A stretch of 64,000 bases of DNA, taken from positions 248,001 through 312,000 of the forward strand of contig PDPR01000008.1 in assembly GCA_002749285.1 (NCBI GenBank). The letters run 5' to 3'. The translations under genes were made by a program, and so were the position numbers. Positions 28,536 to 38,333 of this stretch are shown in pieces. The first letter of the stretch is position 1, and each line of letters starts with the position of its first letter. The notes beneath the pieces are model-generated. The model was given only the letters and a program-made list of their open reading frames with translations. It was not told the origin of the DNA and made no database searches. The stretch is from Maribacter sp. Its GTDB lineage: Bacteria > Bacteroidota > Bacteroidia > Flavobacteriales > Flavobacteriaceae.

Positions 28536-30269
28536 ATGGATATTTTGAAGGAAAAGAAAAAAGGTACAGAAAAGCCTGCTACCATTAGGATAAGTGGAGC
28601 TGAGGCGATCATACGTTGTTTATTGGCCGAAGGTGTCGATTTACTTTATGGATACCCTGGTGGGGCAATTATGCCAGTCTATGATGAACTTTACAAGTTC
28701 CAGGATAAACTGACCCATATCCTTACCCGCCACGAACAAGGAGCGGCCCATGCTGCCCAAGGGTATGCAAGGGTTACCGGTAAAGTGGGTGTGGCCATGG
28801 CCACATCGGGGCCTGGGGCCACCAATTTGGTCACAGGTTTGGCAGATGCACAAATAGACTCTACCCCAATGGTATGCATAACTGGGCAGGTGACACGCGA
28901 ATTACTGGGTTCCGATGCTTTTCAGGAAACTGATATTGTTGGTATCTCAACCCCGGTAACCAAATGGAATCATCAAATTACGGAAGTCGAGGAGATTCCA
29001 GAGATTATGGCCAAAGCATTTTATATCGCAAGGTCCGGTCGTCCTGGACCTGTTCTTGTGGATATCACCAAAAATGCCCAGATTGATAAATTGGACTTCA
29101 GCTATGAGCATTGTACCGGTATCCGCAGTTATAAACCCGTACCAAAACCTGAGCCAGCGGCAATAAATGCCGCCGCAGAATTGATCAATGCAGCCAAGAA
29201 GCCCATGATCGTATTTGGGCAAGGGGTTATTCTAGGCCATGCCGAGGAAGAACTGAAAGCATTGATCGAGAAAGCGGGGATTCCTGCCGCATGGACCATC
29301 CTAGGCCTTTCCGCCTTGGATTCAGACCACCCATTGAATGTGGGAATGGTAGGCATGCACGGTAACTATGCACCAAATATGTTGACCAATGAATGCGATT
29401 TGCTTATTGCTATTGGCATGCGATTCGATGATAGGGTAACCGGTAACCTGAATGCCTATGCCAAACAGGCGAAGGTTATCCATTTTGAAATAGATCCCGC
29501 TGAGATAAACAAAAATGTGATCGTCGATATTGCCGTATTGGGGAACTCGAAAGAGACCCTGGGCCTGTTGCTGCCCAAGATCAAGGAAAACAAACACGAA
29601 GCTTGGCACAATGAGTTCAAGAAAAAATATAAAATAGAGTACGAAACGGTCATAAAGCAAGAATTGTATCCCACTAAGGAAAAAATGACCATGGCAGAGG
29701 TGATCAATGAAATCAATATTTCCTCTGGGCATAAAGCCGTTATCGTTAGTGATGTAGGGCAACACCAAATGATCGCATGTAGGTATTCAAAGTTCAAACA
29801 ATCCAAAAGTAATATTACTTCAGGCGGATTGGGAACAATGGGCTTTGCCTTACCAGCCGCAATAGGGGCCAAGATGGGTGCTATGGAACGGGAAGTCGTT
29901 GCCATAATAGGGGATGGGGGATATCAAATGACCATTCAGGAACTGGGCATCATCTTTCAAAACAAAACACCGGTCAAAATCGTAGTCTTGAACAACGGAC
30001 ATCTGGGAATGGTACGCCAATGGCAGGAGCTCTTCTTTGAAAGCAGATATGCCTCCACCGTTATGAGCAACCCTAATTTCGTCAAGATAGCCGAAGGATA
30101 CGGTATCAAGGCCAAAAAGATTACCGAGAGAAAGGACCTTAAAGCCACGGTTGCGGAAATGTTGGCCTCTAAAGATGCTTATTTTCTGGAGGTCAAGGTA
30201 GAAAAGGAAGAAAATGTTTTCCCCATGATCCCATCAGGGGCTTCCGTAACCGAAATCAGATTAAAATAG
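28536..30269 (+). CDS. ilvB: Acetolactate synthase large (catalytic) subunit
   Basis: 577 residues from the ATG at 28536; a GTG four codons earlier is less likely. It condenses two pyruvates, or pyruvate with 2-oxobutanoate. Motifs: YGYPGGAIMPVYDEL, RHEQGAAHAAQGYAR with the TPP-activating Glu, ATSGPGATNLVTG, the FAD region GMRFDDRVTG, and the TPP/Mg motif GDGGYQMTIQEL ending in VVLNNGHLGMVRQW. It pairs with IlvN encoded 20 bp downstream. Confidence 0.97.
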   Translation: MDILKEKKKGTEKPATIRISGAEAIIRCLLAEGVDLLYGYPGGAIMPVYDELYKFQDKLTHILTRHEQGAAHAAQGYARVTGKVGVAMATSGPGATNLVTGLADAQIDSTPMVCITGQVTRELLGSDAFQETDIVGISTPVTKWNHQITEVEEIPEIMAKAFYIARSGRPGPVLVDITKNAQIDKLDFSYEHCTGIRSYKPVPKPEPAAINAAAELINAAKKPMIVFGQGVILGHAEEELKALIEKAGIPAAWTILGLSALDSDHPLNVGMVGMHGNYAPNMLTNECDLLIAIGMRFDDRVTGNLNAYAKQAKVIHFEIDPAEINKNVIVDIAVLGNSKETLGLLLPKIKENKHEAWHNEFKKKYKIEYETVIKQELYPTKEKMTMAEVINEINISSGHKAVIVSDVGQHQMIACRYSKFKQSKSNITSGGLGTMGFALPAAIGAKMGAMEREVVAIIGDGGYQMTIQELGIIFQNKTPVKIVVLNNGHLGMVRQWQELFFESRYASTVMSNPNFVKIAEGYGIKAKKITERKDLKATVAEMLASKDAYFLEVKVEKEENVFPMIPSGASVTEIRLK

Positions 30270-30289
30270 AATGAACAACCAGACATAGT

Positions 30290-30817
30290 ATGAAAAAACA
30301 ATGGTTTACAATTTCAGTTTATGCTGAAAACAATATAGGGTTACTGAATAGGATATCGGGGATATTCTCAAAGCGCCATATCAATATAGAGAGTCTGAAC
30401 GTTTCAAAGTCGGAAATTGAACACGTATCGAAATTCACGATAGTCGTAAATACGACTAAGGACTGGACACAGAAAATAGTGCAACAGCTTGAAAAGCAGA
30501 TCGAAGTGATCAAGGCCTTTTATCATGATGATGATGAAATCATATATCAAGAGTCCGCACTTTTTAAGGTAGCGTCGCATCTTCTCTTTGATGAGCGCCA
30601 AATACAGAATATCATCAAGGATAGCAATTCACAGATCGTAACGGTCTCAAGGGACTTTTTCGTTCTGGCAAAGACAGGCCGTCGACATGAGATCGATGAA
30701 ATGCACGAAGCCCTATTACCTTATGGCATTATGCAATTTGTACGTTCAGGAAGGATAGCGGTATCAAAGGGAGAGATGCCGATCAGAAAACTATTAAGTA
30801 ACTTTTACCAAGATTAA
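30290..30817 (+). CDS. ilvN: Acetolactate synthase small (regulatory) subunit
   Basis: 175 residues: an N-terminal ACT domain (about 5-78, FTISVYAENNIGLLNRISGIFSKRHINIESL), which in this family binds valine for feedback inhibition, and a C-terminal ALS-SS domain (VTVSRDFFVLAKTGRRHEIDEM, LLPYGIMQFVRSGRIAVSKG). It lies 20 bp after ilvB and 44 bp before ilvC. Confidence 0.96.
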   Translation: MKKQWFTISVYAENNIGLLNRISGIFSKRHINIESLNVSKSEIEHVSKFTIVVNTTKDWTQKIVQQLEKQIEVIKAFYHDDDEIIYQESALFKVASHLLFDERQIQNIIKDSNSQIVTVSRDFFVLAKTGRRHEIDEMHEALLPYGIMQFVRSGRIAVSKGEMPIRKLLSNFYQD

Positions 30818-30824
30818 TAATCAA

Positions 30825-30842
30825 TCCCGATAGCTATCGGGA
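30825..30842. repeat. 18-bp perfect palindrome between ilvN and ilvC
   Basis: TCCCGATAGCTATCGGGA is its own reverse complement, directly after the ilvN stop and followed by an A-rich run. As RNA it would fold into a tight hairpin; it could attenuate or stabilise the ilvBN message end, or be a small dispersed palindrome. No second exact copy was seen in the window. Confidence 0.6.
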
Positions 30843-30861
30843 CTAAAAAATAAAATTTAAA

Positions 30862-32337
30862 ATGGGGAATTATTTCAATACACTATCATTAAGGGATCAA
30901 TTGACCCAATTGGGGAAATGTAGATTTATGGATTCCAGCGAATTTACAGATGGTGTGACCGCCTTAAAAGGCAAAAAGATAGTAATCATAGGTTGTGGGG
31001 CACAAGGTCTTAACCAAGGGTTGAACATGAGGGATTCCGGTCTTGACATTTCCTATACCCTTCGTGAAGCGGCCATCAAGGAAAAAAGGCAATCCTTCAT
31101 CAATGCCTCCGAAAATGGGTTTACCGTGGGTACGTACGAGGAATTGGTGCCTTCTGCCGATTTGGTGATCAACCTGACCCCCGACAAACAACATACCAAT
31201 GTGGTAAGTGCCGTAATGCCATTAATGAAACAGGGTGCCACATTATCGTATTCCCATGGTTTCAATATCGTGGAAGAAGGCATGCAGATACGTAAGGACC
31301 TTACCGTGATCATGGTAGCCCCCAAAAGCCCAGGTTCCGAGGTCCGTGAAGAATACAAAAGAGGTTTTGGGGTACCAACGCTAATTGCGGTACACCCCGA
31401 CAATGACCCACAAGGAAAAGGACTGGAACAGGCAAAAGCCTATGCCGCCGCTACCGGGGGCCACAAGGCCGGGGTATTGGAATCCTCTTTCGTCGCCGAG
31501 GTAAAATCCGACCTTATGGGGGAACAAACCATACTTTGTGGCCTGTTGCAAACAGGATCCATCCTTTGTTTTGACAAGATGGTCGAAAAAGGGATCGATG
31601 CCGGCTATGCCTCAAAATTGATCCAGTACGGTTGGGAAACCGTTACCGAAGGGTTAAAATACGGAGGTATTACCAATATGATGGATCGGCTGTCAAATCC
31701 GGCCAAGATCAAGGCCTTTGAACTGTCCGAGGAATTAAAGGATATTATGCGCCCCTTGTTCCATAAACATATGGATGACATTATGAATGGCCATTTTTCC
31801 AAGACAATGATGGAGGATTGGGCCAACAATGACAAGAACCTTTTGGCCTGGAGGGCCGAGACCGGTGAGACAGCCTTTGAAAAGACCCCTGCCAGCGATG
31901 TGAAAATAAGTGAACAGGAATTCTACGACAACGGAGTCTTAATGATAGCCATGGTACGGGCAGGAGTGGAATTGGCCTATGAATCAATGACCGAATCAGG
32001 TATCATTGGGGAATCGGCTTATTACGAGTCATTACATGAGACCCCATTGATTGCCAATACCATTTCAAGAAAAAAATTATTCGAAATGAACCGCGTCATT
32101 TCGGATACTGCGGAATATGGTTGCTATTTGTTCGACCATGCCTGTAAACCTCTATTGTCCGATTTCATGAAAGGTATTGATACCGATGTAATTGGAAAAC
32201 ATTTTGGGGAAGGTAAGGACAATGGTGTGGACAATGCCAAATTGATTGCTGTGAACAAAGCACTTAGGGAGCATCCGGTCGAGGTCGTCGGTGCCCGTTT
32301 AAGAGCCTCAATGACAGCGATGAAGCCTATCGTTTAA
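30862..32337 (+). CDS. ilvC: Ketol-acid reductoisomerase, class II (long form)
   Basis: 491 residues, the long class II form with a doubled knotted domain, as in E. coli, rather than the 330-residue class I form. The N-terminal Rossmann region has [20 protein letters not shown]; the catalytic part has [14 protein letters not shown], the metal-binding [15 protein letters not shown] and later [24 protein letters not shown]. It converts acetolactate or acetohydroxybutyrate with Mg and NADPH. It is in the ilv operon between ilvN and ilvA. Confidence 0.97.
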   Translation: MGNYFNTLSLRDQLTQLGKCRFMDSSEFTDGVTALKGKKIVIIGCGAQGLNQGLNMRDSGLDISYTLREAAIKEKRQSFINASENGFTVGTYEELVPSADLVINLTPDKQHTNVVSAVMPLMKQGATLSYSHGFNIVEEGMQIRKDLTVIMVAPKSPGSEVREEYKRGFGVPTLIAVHPDNDPQGKGLEQAKAYAAATGGHKAGVLESSFVAEVKSDLMGEQTILCGLLQTGSILCFDKMVEKGIDAGYASKLIQYGWETVTEGLKYGGITNMMDRLSNPAKIKAFELSEELKDIMRPLFHKHMDDIMNGHFSKTMMEDWANNDKNLLAWRAETGETAFEKTPASDVKISEQEFYDNGVLMIAMVRAGVELAYESMTESGIIGESAYYESLHETPLIANTISRKKLFEMNRVISDTAEYGCYLFDHACKPLLSDFMKGIDTDVIGKHFGEGKDNGVDNAKLIAVNKALREHPVEVVGARLRASMTAMKPIV

Positions 32338-32375
32338 TAATAATGGACCATAAGTGTTTAAACCTATCGGTCGAT

Positions 32376-32481
32376 CAACAACCTCGACCCATGGGTACGG
32401 GGCATGCTTCCAAAAAAACTTTTCCCATTTCGAGGCGGGCCTCGGGAAATAGGACCATTTTTGGCTATCGCCCTTGCGATT
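32376..32481 (+). repeat. Intergenic hairpin repeat, copy B
   Basis: Copy B lies between ilvC and ilvA. It starts CAACAACCTCGACCC; hairpin 1 pairs CC-TCGACCC with GGGTACGG-like arms; hairpin 2 is the perfect palindrome CGAGGCGGGCCTCG apart from its centre; hairpin 3 is ATCGC-CCTT-GCGAT. Its position inside the ilv operon means it is transcribed with it. Confidence 0.75.
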
Positions 32482-32557
32482 GAAAGTCCGACAGGTTTCC
32501 TCATCTTATGGAGCCTATTGCGCAATCATATCGCTTTAGGTATTTTTCCCATAGAGT

Positions 32558-33808
32558 ATGATGTATCTACCAAAAATAGAAGATATAAAAGCTGCCTCGG
32601 AGATTATTCGCAAGGTAGCAAGGATAACCCCCTTGGACGAGAGTATTCGGCTATCCAAACAATTTGGGGCCCAGATCCTTTTAAAAAGGGAAGATCTTCA
32701 CCGTGTACGGTCGTATAAGATCAGAGGGGCCTTCAACAAGATGAGCTCCCTTGGCCAGGAAGAGCGGCCCCATGGCGTTGTCTGTGCCAGTGCGGGAAAC
32801 CATGCGCAAGGGGTGGCCTTTGCCTGCAACCATATAGGCATAAATGGCACGATATACATGCCATCGGTGACCCCCAAACAAAAGGTTGAGCAAACCAAGA
32901 TGTTCGGAGGTGATAAGATTACCATAGTGCTGGAAGGGGATACTTTCGATGATTCCTCCAAAGCAGCTTTACGATTTTGCGAGGAGAACCATAAAACGTT
33001 CGTACATCCTTTTGACGATGAAAAGGTGATTGAGGGGCAGGCGACAATAGGGCTAGAGCTCTTGGACCAGGCAGAGGCACCGATAGATTATGTTTTCGTC
33101 GCTATTGGTGGTGGTGGACTGGCCTCTGGTCTATGTGCCGTTTTTAATGAACTATCCCCGAACACAAAAATAATAGGGGTGGAGCCCGAAGGGGCACCTT
33201 CTATGAAAACCTCGATAGAAAAAGGAAAGAATACCCGTTTGGAAAAAATCGATAAATTTATTGATGGTGCTGCCGTGCAAAGGGTAGGGGACCTGACCTT
33301 TGCGATCTGTCAAAAATACTTGGACGATACACTCGCTGTCCCAGAAGGCAAGGTCTGCCAAACGATATTGGACCTTTACAATAGGGACGCCATCGTGGTA
33401 GAACCTGCAGGGGCCTTGACGATATCGGCATTGGATACCTATGCCCAGGAGATAAAGGGGAAAAATGTAATCTGTATCGTGAGTGGAAGCAATAACGATA
33501 TTATCCGCACCCCCGAAATCAAGGAAAGGGCTTTGTTATACAAAAAATTAAAGCATTATTTTATCGTTCGTTTTCCACAGCGTCCTGGTGCCTTAAAACA
33601 ATTTGTAGATGACATATTGGGGCCATACGATGATATTACCCATTTCGAGTACTCCAAAAAATCGAGCAAGGAGAACGCCCCTGCCATAGTGGGAATCGAG
33701 TTGAAAAGTCCGGATGACCTCGCACCTTTGATCGAACGGATGAAAGCTGATAATTTTTATGGGGAATACCTGAATGACAAACCCGATTTATTCCAATATT
33801 TAGTGTAG
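32558..33808 (+). CDS. ilvA: Threonine ammonia-lyase (threonine deaminase)
   Basis: 416 residues, fold-type II PLP enzyme making 2-oxobutanoate for isoleucine. The PLP Lys is in RSYKIRGAFNKM near residue 55; the phosphate loop is AIGGGGLASG near 187; SGSNND is near residue 310. The C-terminal 80 residues (YFIVRFPQRPGALKQFVDDILG) form one ACT-like regulatory domain, shorter than the double domain of E. coli IlvA (514 residues), as in other short IlvA forms. A long start region with repeat copy B separates it from ilvC. Confidence 0.95.
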   Translation: MMYLPKIEDIKAASEIIRKVARITPLDESIRLSKQFGAQILLKREDLHRVRSYKIRGAFNKMSSLGQEERPHGVVCASAGNHAQGVAFACNHIGINGTIYMPSVTPKQKVEQTKMFGGDKITIVLEGDTFDDSSKAALRFCEENHKTFVHPFDDEKVIEGQATIGLELLDQAEAPIDYVFVAIGGGGLASGLCAVFNELSPNTKIIGVEPEGAPSMKTSIEKGKNTRLEKIDKFIDGAAVQRVGDLTFAICQKYLDDTLAVPEGKVCQTILDLYNRDAIVVEPAGALTISALDTYAQEIKGKNVICIVSGSNNDIIRTPEIKERALLYKKLKHYFIVRFPQRPGALKQFVDDILGPYDDITHFEYSKKSSKENAPAIVGIELKSPDDLAPLIERMKADNFYGEYLNDKPDLFQYLV

Positions 33809-33917
33809 TGGTGTAACATTTAGGAAGTTATTTATTATAAAAACCACCCCATGGATGTTCTTTCCCGTTAGATCCATAATTTTGCAATTGAATTTTTAAT
33901 CCTATAAATAAAATAGT

Positions 33918-35495
33918 ATGGCAATACCATCTGAATATAAAATCACGAAGACCCTGAACCAGACCACATATCTGGTCAATGGTGAATTAAGGGAATGGAG
34001 GGGGAAGGTTTCCGAGGTATACTCCACCATTTCCAGCACCGATAAATATAAACCTACACTGTTGGGAACCATTCCCGATATGGGGGAGAAAGAAGCCTTG
34101 GACGCCTTGGATGCCGCTACGGGAGCCTATAATAGGGGCCAGGGGGCCTGGCCGACCATGTTGGTCAGGGACCGTATTGCCTGTATGGAAGCATTTGTCG
34201 AAAAAATGAAGACCAAACGGGAGGAAGTTGTTAAGTTATTGATGTGGGAGATAGGAAAATCCCTGCCCGATTCCCAGAAGGAGTTTGACCGTACCGTGGA
34301 ATATATCTGCGACACCATAGAGGATTATAAACAAATGGACCGGGATGCGGCCAAGTTCACAAAACAGGACGGTGTCTATGCCCATATCAAAAGAGGGCCA
34401 CTTGGGGTCGTTCTATGCCTAGGCCCTTATAATTATCCCCTTAACGAGACCTTTGCCCTTTTGATCCCCGCAATCATCATGGGGAACACTACCATATTCA
34501 AACCTGCGAAACACGGGGTGTTATTGATAGCCCCATTGATCGAAGCTTTTAAGGGCAGTTTCCCAAAAGGTGTTGTGAATATCCTGTTCGGCAGGGGTAG
34601 GGCGGTAGCCACACCGATCATGCAGACCGGAAAGATAGATGTCCTTGCCCTGATCGGCAACAGCAAATCGGCCAATGCCCTTCAAAATGAACATCCAAAG
34701 AGCAACCGTCTACGGTTGGTCTTGGGCCTAGAGGCCAAAAACCCGGCGATTATCTTACCAGATGCCGATCTTTCCCTAACGGTCGATGAGTGTCTGTCGG
34801 GCACCTTGTCCTTTAACGGGCAACGCTGTACCGCACTAAAGGTAATATATGCCCATGAAAATATTGCGGACGGATTCAACTCCCAATTCGCGGAACGTGT
34901 AGATGCCTTGAAGTTCGGCAATCCTTGGGATAACGGGGTTGACCTAACACCATTACCAGAGCCTGGAAAACTGGATTACATTCAGGAGGTTATTGATGAT
35001 GCCCTGGCAAAAGGTGCCAGGATATTGAATAAAAAAGGAGGAAAACGCTTTGATAATTTTATTTGGCCAGCGGTTTTATATCCGGTAACCAAAGATATGC
35101 GCGTGTACCAGGAAGAACAATTTGGACCGGTAATCCCTATTGTGCCTTTCAATGATATAGGGGAACCCTTGAATGATATGGCCGAAAGCAACTATGGACA
35201 ACAAGTGAGCCTGTTCGGTAAGGATGTGTATGCCGTAGCCCCATTGATCGATACGTTAGTGAACCTGGTATGCCGTGTCAACCTGAACAGCTCTTGCCAA
35301 AGGGGACCGGACGTATATCCGTTTACAGGAAGAAAGGATTCTGCCCAATCCACATTGAGTGTGCATGATGCCTTGCGGTCCTTCTCCATAAGAACCTTTG
35401 TGGCCTTTAAGGATAATGACCTGAACACGGAGATCGTGGAAAAATTATTGGAAGCCAAACTGTCCAATTTCATAAGTACGGATTACATTCTTTAA
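33918..35495 (+). CDS. NADP-dependent glyceraldehyde-3-phosphate dehydrogenase (GapN-like aldehyde dehydrogenase)
   Basis: 525 residues of the ALDH superfamily, ALDH11/GapN-like branch, which oxidises glyceraldehyde-3-phosphate to 3-phosphoglycerate without phosphate, yielding NADPH. Motifs: [20 protein letters not shown] near residue 160, [10 protein letters not shown] near 195, [10 protein letters not shown] near 238, and the catalytic Cys in [11 protein letters not shown] near 300. The usual ELGGK segment reads GLEAKNP, a variant I associate with this branch. [21 protein letters not shown] near 455 is also branch-specific. A strong terminator follows, ending the ilv-side block. Confidence 0.85.
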   Translation: MAIPSEYKITKTLNQTTYLVNGELREWRGKVSEVYSTISSTDKYKPTLLGTIPDMGEKEALDALDAATGAYNRGQGAWPTMLVRDRIACMEAFVEKMKTKREEVVKLLMWEIGKSLPDSQKEFDRTVEYICDTIEDYKQMDRDAAKFTKQDGVYAHIKRGPLGVVLCLGPYNYPLNETFALLIPAIIMGNTTIFKPAKHGVLLIAPLIEAFKGSFPKGVVNILFGRGRAVATPIMQTGKIDVLALIGNSKSANALQNEHPKSNRLRLVLGLEAKNPAIILPDADLSLTVDECLSGTLSFNGQRCTALKVIYAHENIADGFNSQFAERVDALKFGNPWDNGVDLTPLPEPGKLDYIQEVIDDALAKGARILNKKGGKRFDNFIWPAVLYPVTKDMRVYQEEQFGPVIPIVPFNDIGEPLNDMAESNYGQQVSLFGKDVYAVAPLIDTLVNLVCRVNLNSSCQRGPDVYPFTGRKDSAQSTLSVHDALRSFSIRTFVAFKDNDLNTEIVEKLLEAKLSNFISTDYIL

Positions 35496-35542
35496 TCGGA
35501 TCCATCAAATAGATCACTCCCGCAAAAGTCAGGAACACGAAT

Positions 35543-35581
35543 AAAAATAGCCTTCCCAATAAATAGGAAGGCTATTTTTTT
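35543..35581 (+). terminator. Rho-independent terminator after the GapN-like gene
   Basis: Arms AAAAATAGCCTTCC (35543-35556) and GGAAGGCTATTTTT pair perfectly around a 9-nt loop and run into seven T residues. The A/T flanks make it work in both directions. Confidence 0.88.
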
Positions 35582-35718
35582 AAATCGTCATTTGGCCTCA
35601 TTGGAAAAATGGGACGAAATTACTGTTAGAAACAATTGCCCTATTCCAAAAATAGGACAAAATGTTCCGTTCGATCATATACCACACTTCTACACAGCGC
35701 AAATTATAATGGAATAAC

Positions 35719-36635
35719 TAACCTGAGTTTCCTAAAAAGGAGGAGCAAGATGAGTTTGTAATTTTGGGATGTGAACTTCAAAAACAAGTCAAAATGCCCT
35801 AGGACAAAGTTATGGCAATATATTGTTTGGCAGACGACCTATTGAAGGGAATGAACCATAAGGAACACAATGACCGGAAAACCACCGATGGACAGGTGAT
35901 CACCACGGCATTGGTCTCGGCCCTTTGTTTCCGTGGGAACCGGACAATGTCGTTGGCCTATATGGGCAGCCATGTTTTCGATGGTATGCCCAAAAGGAGC
36001 GGTTTCACCAAACGCCTCCACAAGCTGAAGGAAACCTTGATGTTCATTCTGTTGCGTATCGGCAGGATATCCAGGTACATGTGCCGCGAGATGGAATACA
36101 TCATCGGTTCTTTTCCGGTAAAGGCCTGCCACAACATACGTATAAGCCGTTGCAAGCTGTTCAGGGACGAGAGGTACAGGGGTTGCAACGCATCGAAACG
36201 GGAACACTTCTACGGGGTGAAGATCCAGTTGGTGACCACCGCGGACGGCATCCCTGTGGAGATGTACCTTGTCCAAGGTGCCGAACATGGTCCCAAATAT
36301 CAAAAAGGATGTACCATGACCTGCCTCCCGAGAGTTCGCTCTTCGGGGATAGCGGATACACCAACTATGAACTGGAGGACATGTTCATGGAGGCCGGGCA
36401 GGTGGACCTGCAAATCAGCAGGAAATCGAACTCGAAACGAAAGGATATCCCAGCGGTGGCCTTTGTCAAGGAACACATGAGGAAAAGGATAGGGACTTCC
36501 ATAAGCCAAATCCGCACACTTATGCCCAGGCATATAAACGCGGTAACCGCGCAGATGGGTCCATTATCAAATTGATCCTGTTCGTAATGGCATTTCAATT
36601 TGAAAAAACAGTATTATTATAGGAAACTTGAGTTA
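35719..36635 (+). mobile_element. Decayed IS982-like insertion sequence (about 0.9 kb)
   Basis: Bounded by imperfect inverted repeats: 35719-35734 (TAACCTGAGTTTCCTA) and the complement of 36620-36635, matching at 13 of 16 positions. Between them lies a frameshifted transposase. No clear target-site duplication was found. The size fits the family (about 1 kb). Confidence 0.7.
35812..36622 (+). pseudogene. IS982-like transposase, broken by two frameshifts
   Basis: Three successive frames read as one DDE transposase. Frame 1 from 35812 gives LADDLLKGMNHKEH ... GQVITTALVSAL and later CNASKREHFYGVKIQLV and DGIPVEMYLVQGAEHG. Near 36300 the frame changes and SLFGDSGYTNYELEDMF and IRTLMPRHINAVTA follow. 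Near 36555 it changes again to SIIKLILFVMAFQFEKT, the normal C-terminal phrase of this family. Any single frame is truncated, so it is not expected to transpose itself. Confidence 0.78.
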
Positions 36636-36703
36636 ACTAATAGTAAATTCCTAGTCGAGATATAGTCAAGTGCAATGTTTACTCCCAAAGTTTTTCAAAC
36701 CGC

Positions 36704-37170
36704 TGGACTTACTATATTTGACTGGACATAAGGATAAGAGCGTGTAGGCTGTTTGAATTAACTTTGGGAAATGTCAAAAGAAAAAAGGAATTACACCGTA
36801 GAGTTCAAACAAAAAGCCGTAGGACTGAGCTATGCCAGGGGCAATGCCGCAGAGGTATGTAGGGAACCGGGACTGAACCCCTCGGTATTGGGTCGCTGGC
36901 GCAGGGAGGCCAAAAAATACGGGGAGAACAGTTTTCCGGGAAAGGGAAACCCAAAATTGACGGACGAGCAACGGGAGATATCGGAATTGAAGAAAAGATC
37001 AAGGGATGCCGAACTTTCTATCTTTCAATGGATCGAAACCTGGTACAACAGAAGAAGAATACATTCTGGCTTAGGGTATAAAACAATAGAGGAATTTGAA
37101 AACGGAATGTATAATCAAAAATCAGCGGCATAACTCTTATCTAATTGTCCACTTTTTTGTTGCAAGTCCA
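36704..37170 (+). mobile_element. Internally deleted IS3-family element (467 bp)
   Basis: Inverted ends TGGACTT-N12-TGGACA at 36704-36728 and its complement at 37146-37170 match at about 17 of 25 positions. Inside is only one short frame that joins the start of OrfA to the end of OrfB. IS3 elements are normally 1.2-1.5 kb, so about 0.8-1 kb was lost from the middle, leaving a non-autonomous relic that could still be moved by a related transposase. Confidence 0.72.
36771..37133 (+). pseudogene. IS3 transposase OrfA-OrfB deletion fusion
   Basis: 120 residues. Residues 1-75 are the OrfA helix-turn-helix protein (KRNYTVEFKQKAVGLSYARG, VLGRWRREAKKYGENSFPGKG, LTDEQREISELKK). From about residue 82 the sequence is the last part of OrfB, the integrase core tail (FQWIETWYNRRRIHSGLGYK, TIEEFE). 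The whole DDE core between them is absent, so the product has no catalytic residues. The junction is in frame. Confidence 0.8.
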
Positions 37171-37319
37171 ACATAACTGGAAACGTAGTAATCGAAAATA
37201 AGCTCGAACAAGACAAGGATGGAGCTACGTATGATATGGGTTTCTTAAAGCGTGGCGTCTACATAGTACAATTCATATATGGTAATTCAATAGGTTCAGA
37301 GAAAATTATTGTAAATTAA
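37171..37319 (+). pseudogene. Orphan C-terminal T9SS (type A) sorting domain remnant
   Basis: Directly after the IS3-like end, one frame without a start codon reads ITGNVVIENKLEQDKDGATY, then DMGFLKRGVYIVQFIYG and NSIGSEKIIVN, and stops at 37317-37319. This is the typical end of a type IX secretion cargo: beta strands, L-x-x-G-x-Y-x-V and a final K-I-I-V-N. The body of the secreted protein is not present on either side of the mobile elements, so insertion or deletion removed it. It shows that this genome uses the type IX pathway. Confidence 0.72.
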
Positions 37320-37338
37320 TGGTTAAAAAAAAGGAAAT

Positions 37339-37770
37339 ATGGAAAGAATACTTATATCGTTTGCGATGTTCTTCCTAACATTGGGTTGCTCCGACAAAAA
37401 CGACGACCAATTTCAAGAGGAAGATTTTTTAGGCACCTGGACATTAATCGAACAAAGGGAATATGGCGGAACACCGAATACCGATTGGAGGCCCGTTGTA
37501 AATGGTTACCAAATAGAACTGAAGGCGGATGGGACCTTTGTAACGGATAAGTTTTCTCCCGAATGTACAGAGGGGGAATATTCCATATCAATTACAGATA
37601 ACACCCTGACGTTCAGTTTTGGTTGCCCGGGTTTTTCAGTTGAGGGCTTATCCGATGATAATGTATTTATAGAAAAATACAGTTTCGAGGGCGTCTACCT
37701 AATTTTATCACCGACATATTTAAGCTGTGATGAAGGTTGTGCTTTCAAATTTAGCCCAGTTGAAGGCTAG
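37339..37770 (+). CDS. Small lipocalin-like lipoprotein
   Basis: 143 residues with a lipoprotein signal (MFFLTLGC, Cys at residue 17) and an acidic tether. The rest follows the Bacteroidota lipocalin-like pattern: FLGTWTLIEQREYGG near residue 31, YQIELKADGTFVTDKFSP near 58, GEYSISITDNTLTFSF, and YLILSPTYLSCD. Four later cysteines may form two disulfides. It begins 19 bp after the orphan sorting domain and was probably the second gene of that lost secreted protein's operon. Confidence 0.72.
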   Translation: MERILISFAMFFLTLGCSDKNDDQFQEEDFLGTWTLIEQREYGGTPNTDWRPVVNGYQIELKADGTFVTDKFSPECTEGEYSISITDNTLTFSFGCPGFSVEGLSDDNVFIEKYSFEGVYLILSPTYLSCDEGCAFKFSPVEG

Positions 37771-37796
37771 CTGTCATTGACTTTCATTTGGCATAG

Positions 37797-37865
37797 CCCC
37801 TTTTTTATTTTTCCAAGTGCCCAATCAACTTCATTGCGCATAATCATGGAAAAATAAAAAAGGGG
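37797..37865. terminator. Long perfect inverted repeat, probable bidirectional terminator
   Basis: Two 19-bp arms (37797-37815 and 37847-37865), perfectly complementary, start CCCC plus a T-rich run and end in A-rich plus GGGG, around a 31-nt loop. It begins 26 bp after the lipocalin-like gene stop and is followed by TTTTT. The arms are long and AT-rich with GC clamps; it could also be a relic of a miniature element. Confidence 0.6.
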
Positions 37866-38154
37866 TTTTTGCCTATTCGGAAGAGGTAGCGACCATGAAG
37901 CTACCGCAAGCCCAAAAGCTGCCCAGAACGCCTAAAAATGATTGCATCAATAGCCCGATAGATGTCCGGTTACTTATTATTGGAAACTACTTTATTATAC
38001 TCTTTTAGGATAGGGGTCTGAAGCCCATAGGTAGGTAAATGTACGCTAAGGCACTTAAATATCTACATTTGAAAAAGTGGGGGGGGTGCATTATCCATAC
38101 CCTTATCGAAAATCATCTAAATCCGACAACTAAGGGATATTCGGGCATACCGAT

Positions 38155-38263
38155 CAACACCCTCGTCGACCCAAGGGTACGAGGTATGCCTTCCAAATTT
38201 TTTTTTTGTTATTCCAAGGCAAGCCTCGGGGAACCAAACCCTTTTTGGCTATCGCCCTGCGAT
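38155..38263 (+). repeat. Intergenic hairpin repeat, copy C
   Basis: Copy C is one of the best-preserved copies. It has hairpin 1 with CCTCG/CGAGG and CCC/GGG arms, a T-run where other copies have an A-run, hairpin 2 around CAAGGCAAGCCTCGG, and hairpin 3 ATCGC-CCT-GCGAT. It lies between the convergent lipocalin-like gene and leuB2. The remaining DNA from 37866 to 38333 holds no gene that I can support. Confidence 0.8.
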
Positions 38264-38333
38264 CGAACCCTGAACCGATGCGATGCAATAAAAAGGGCCC
38301 GATGAAATCACCATCGAACCTTTTGATCCTTAT

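Noticed and set aside
36771..37133. Intact transposase gene
   Set aside because: The frame is open but fuses the OrfA start to the OrfB end with the whole catalytic core missing.
38039..38305. 88-codon plus-strand frame, and similar frames at 32404-32718 and 52378-52735
   Set aside because: They overlap the hairpin repeats, and their peptides resemble each other only because the repeat DNA does; no start context, no codon character.
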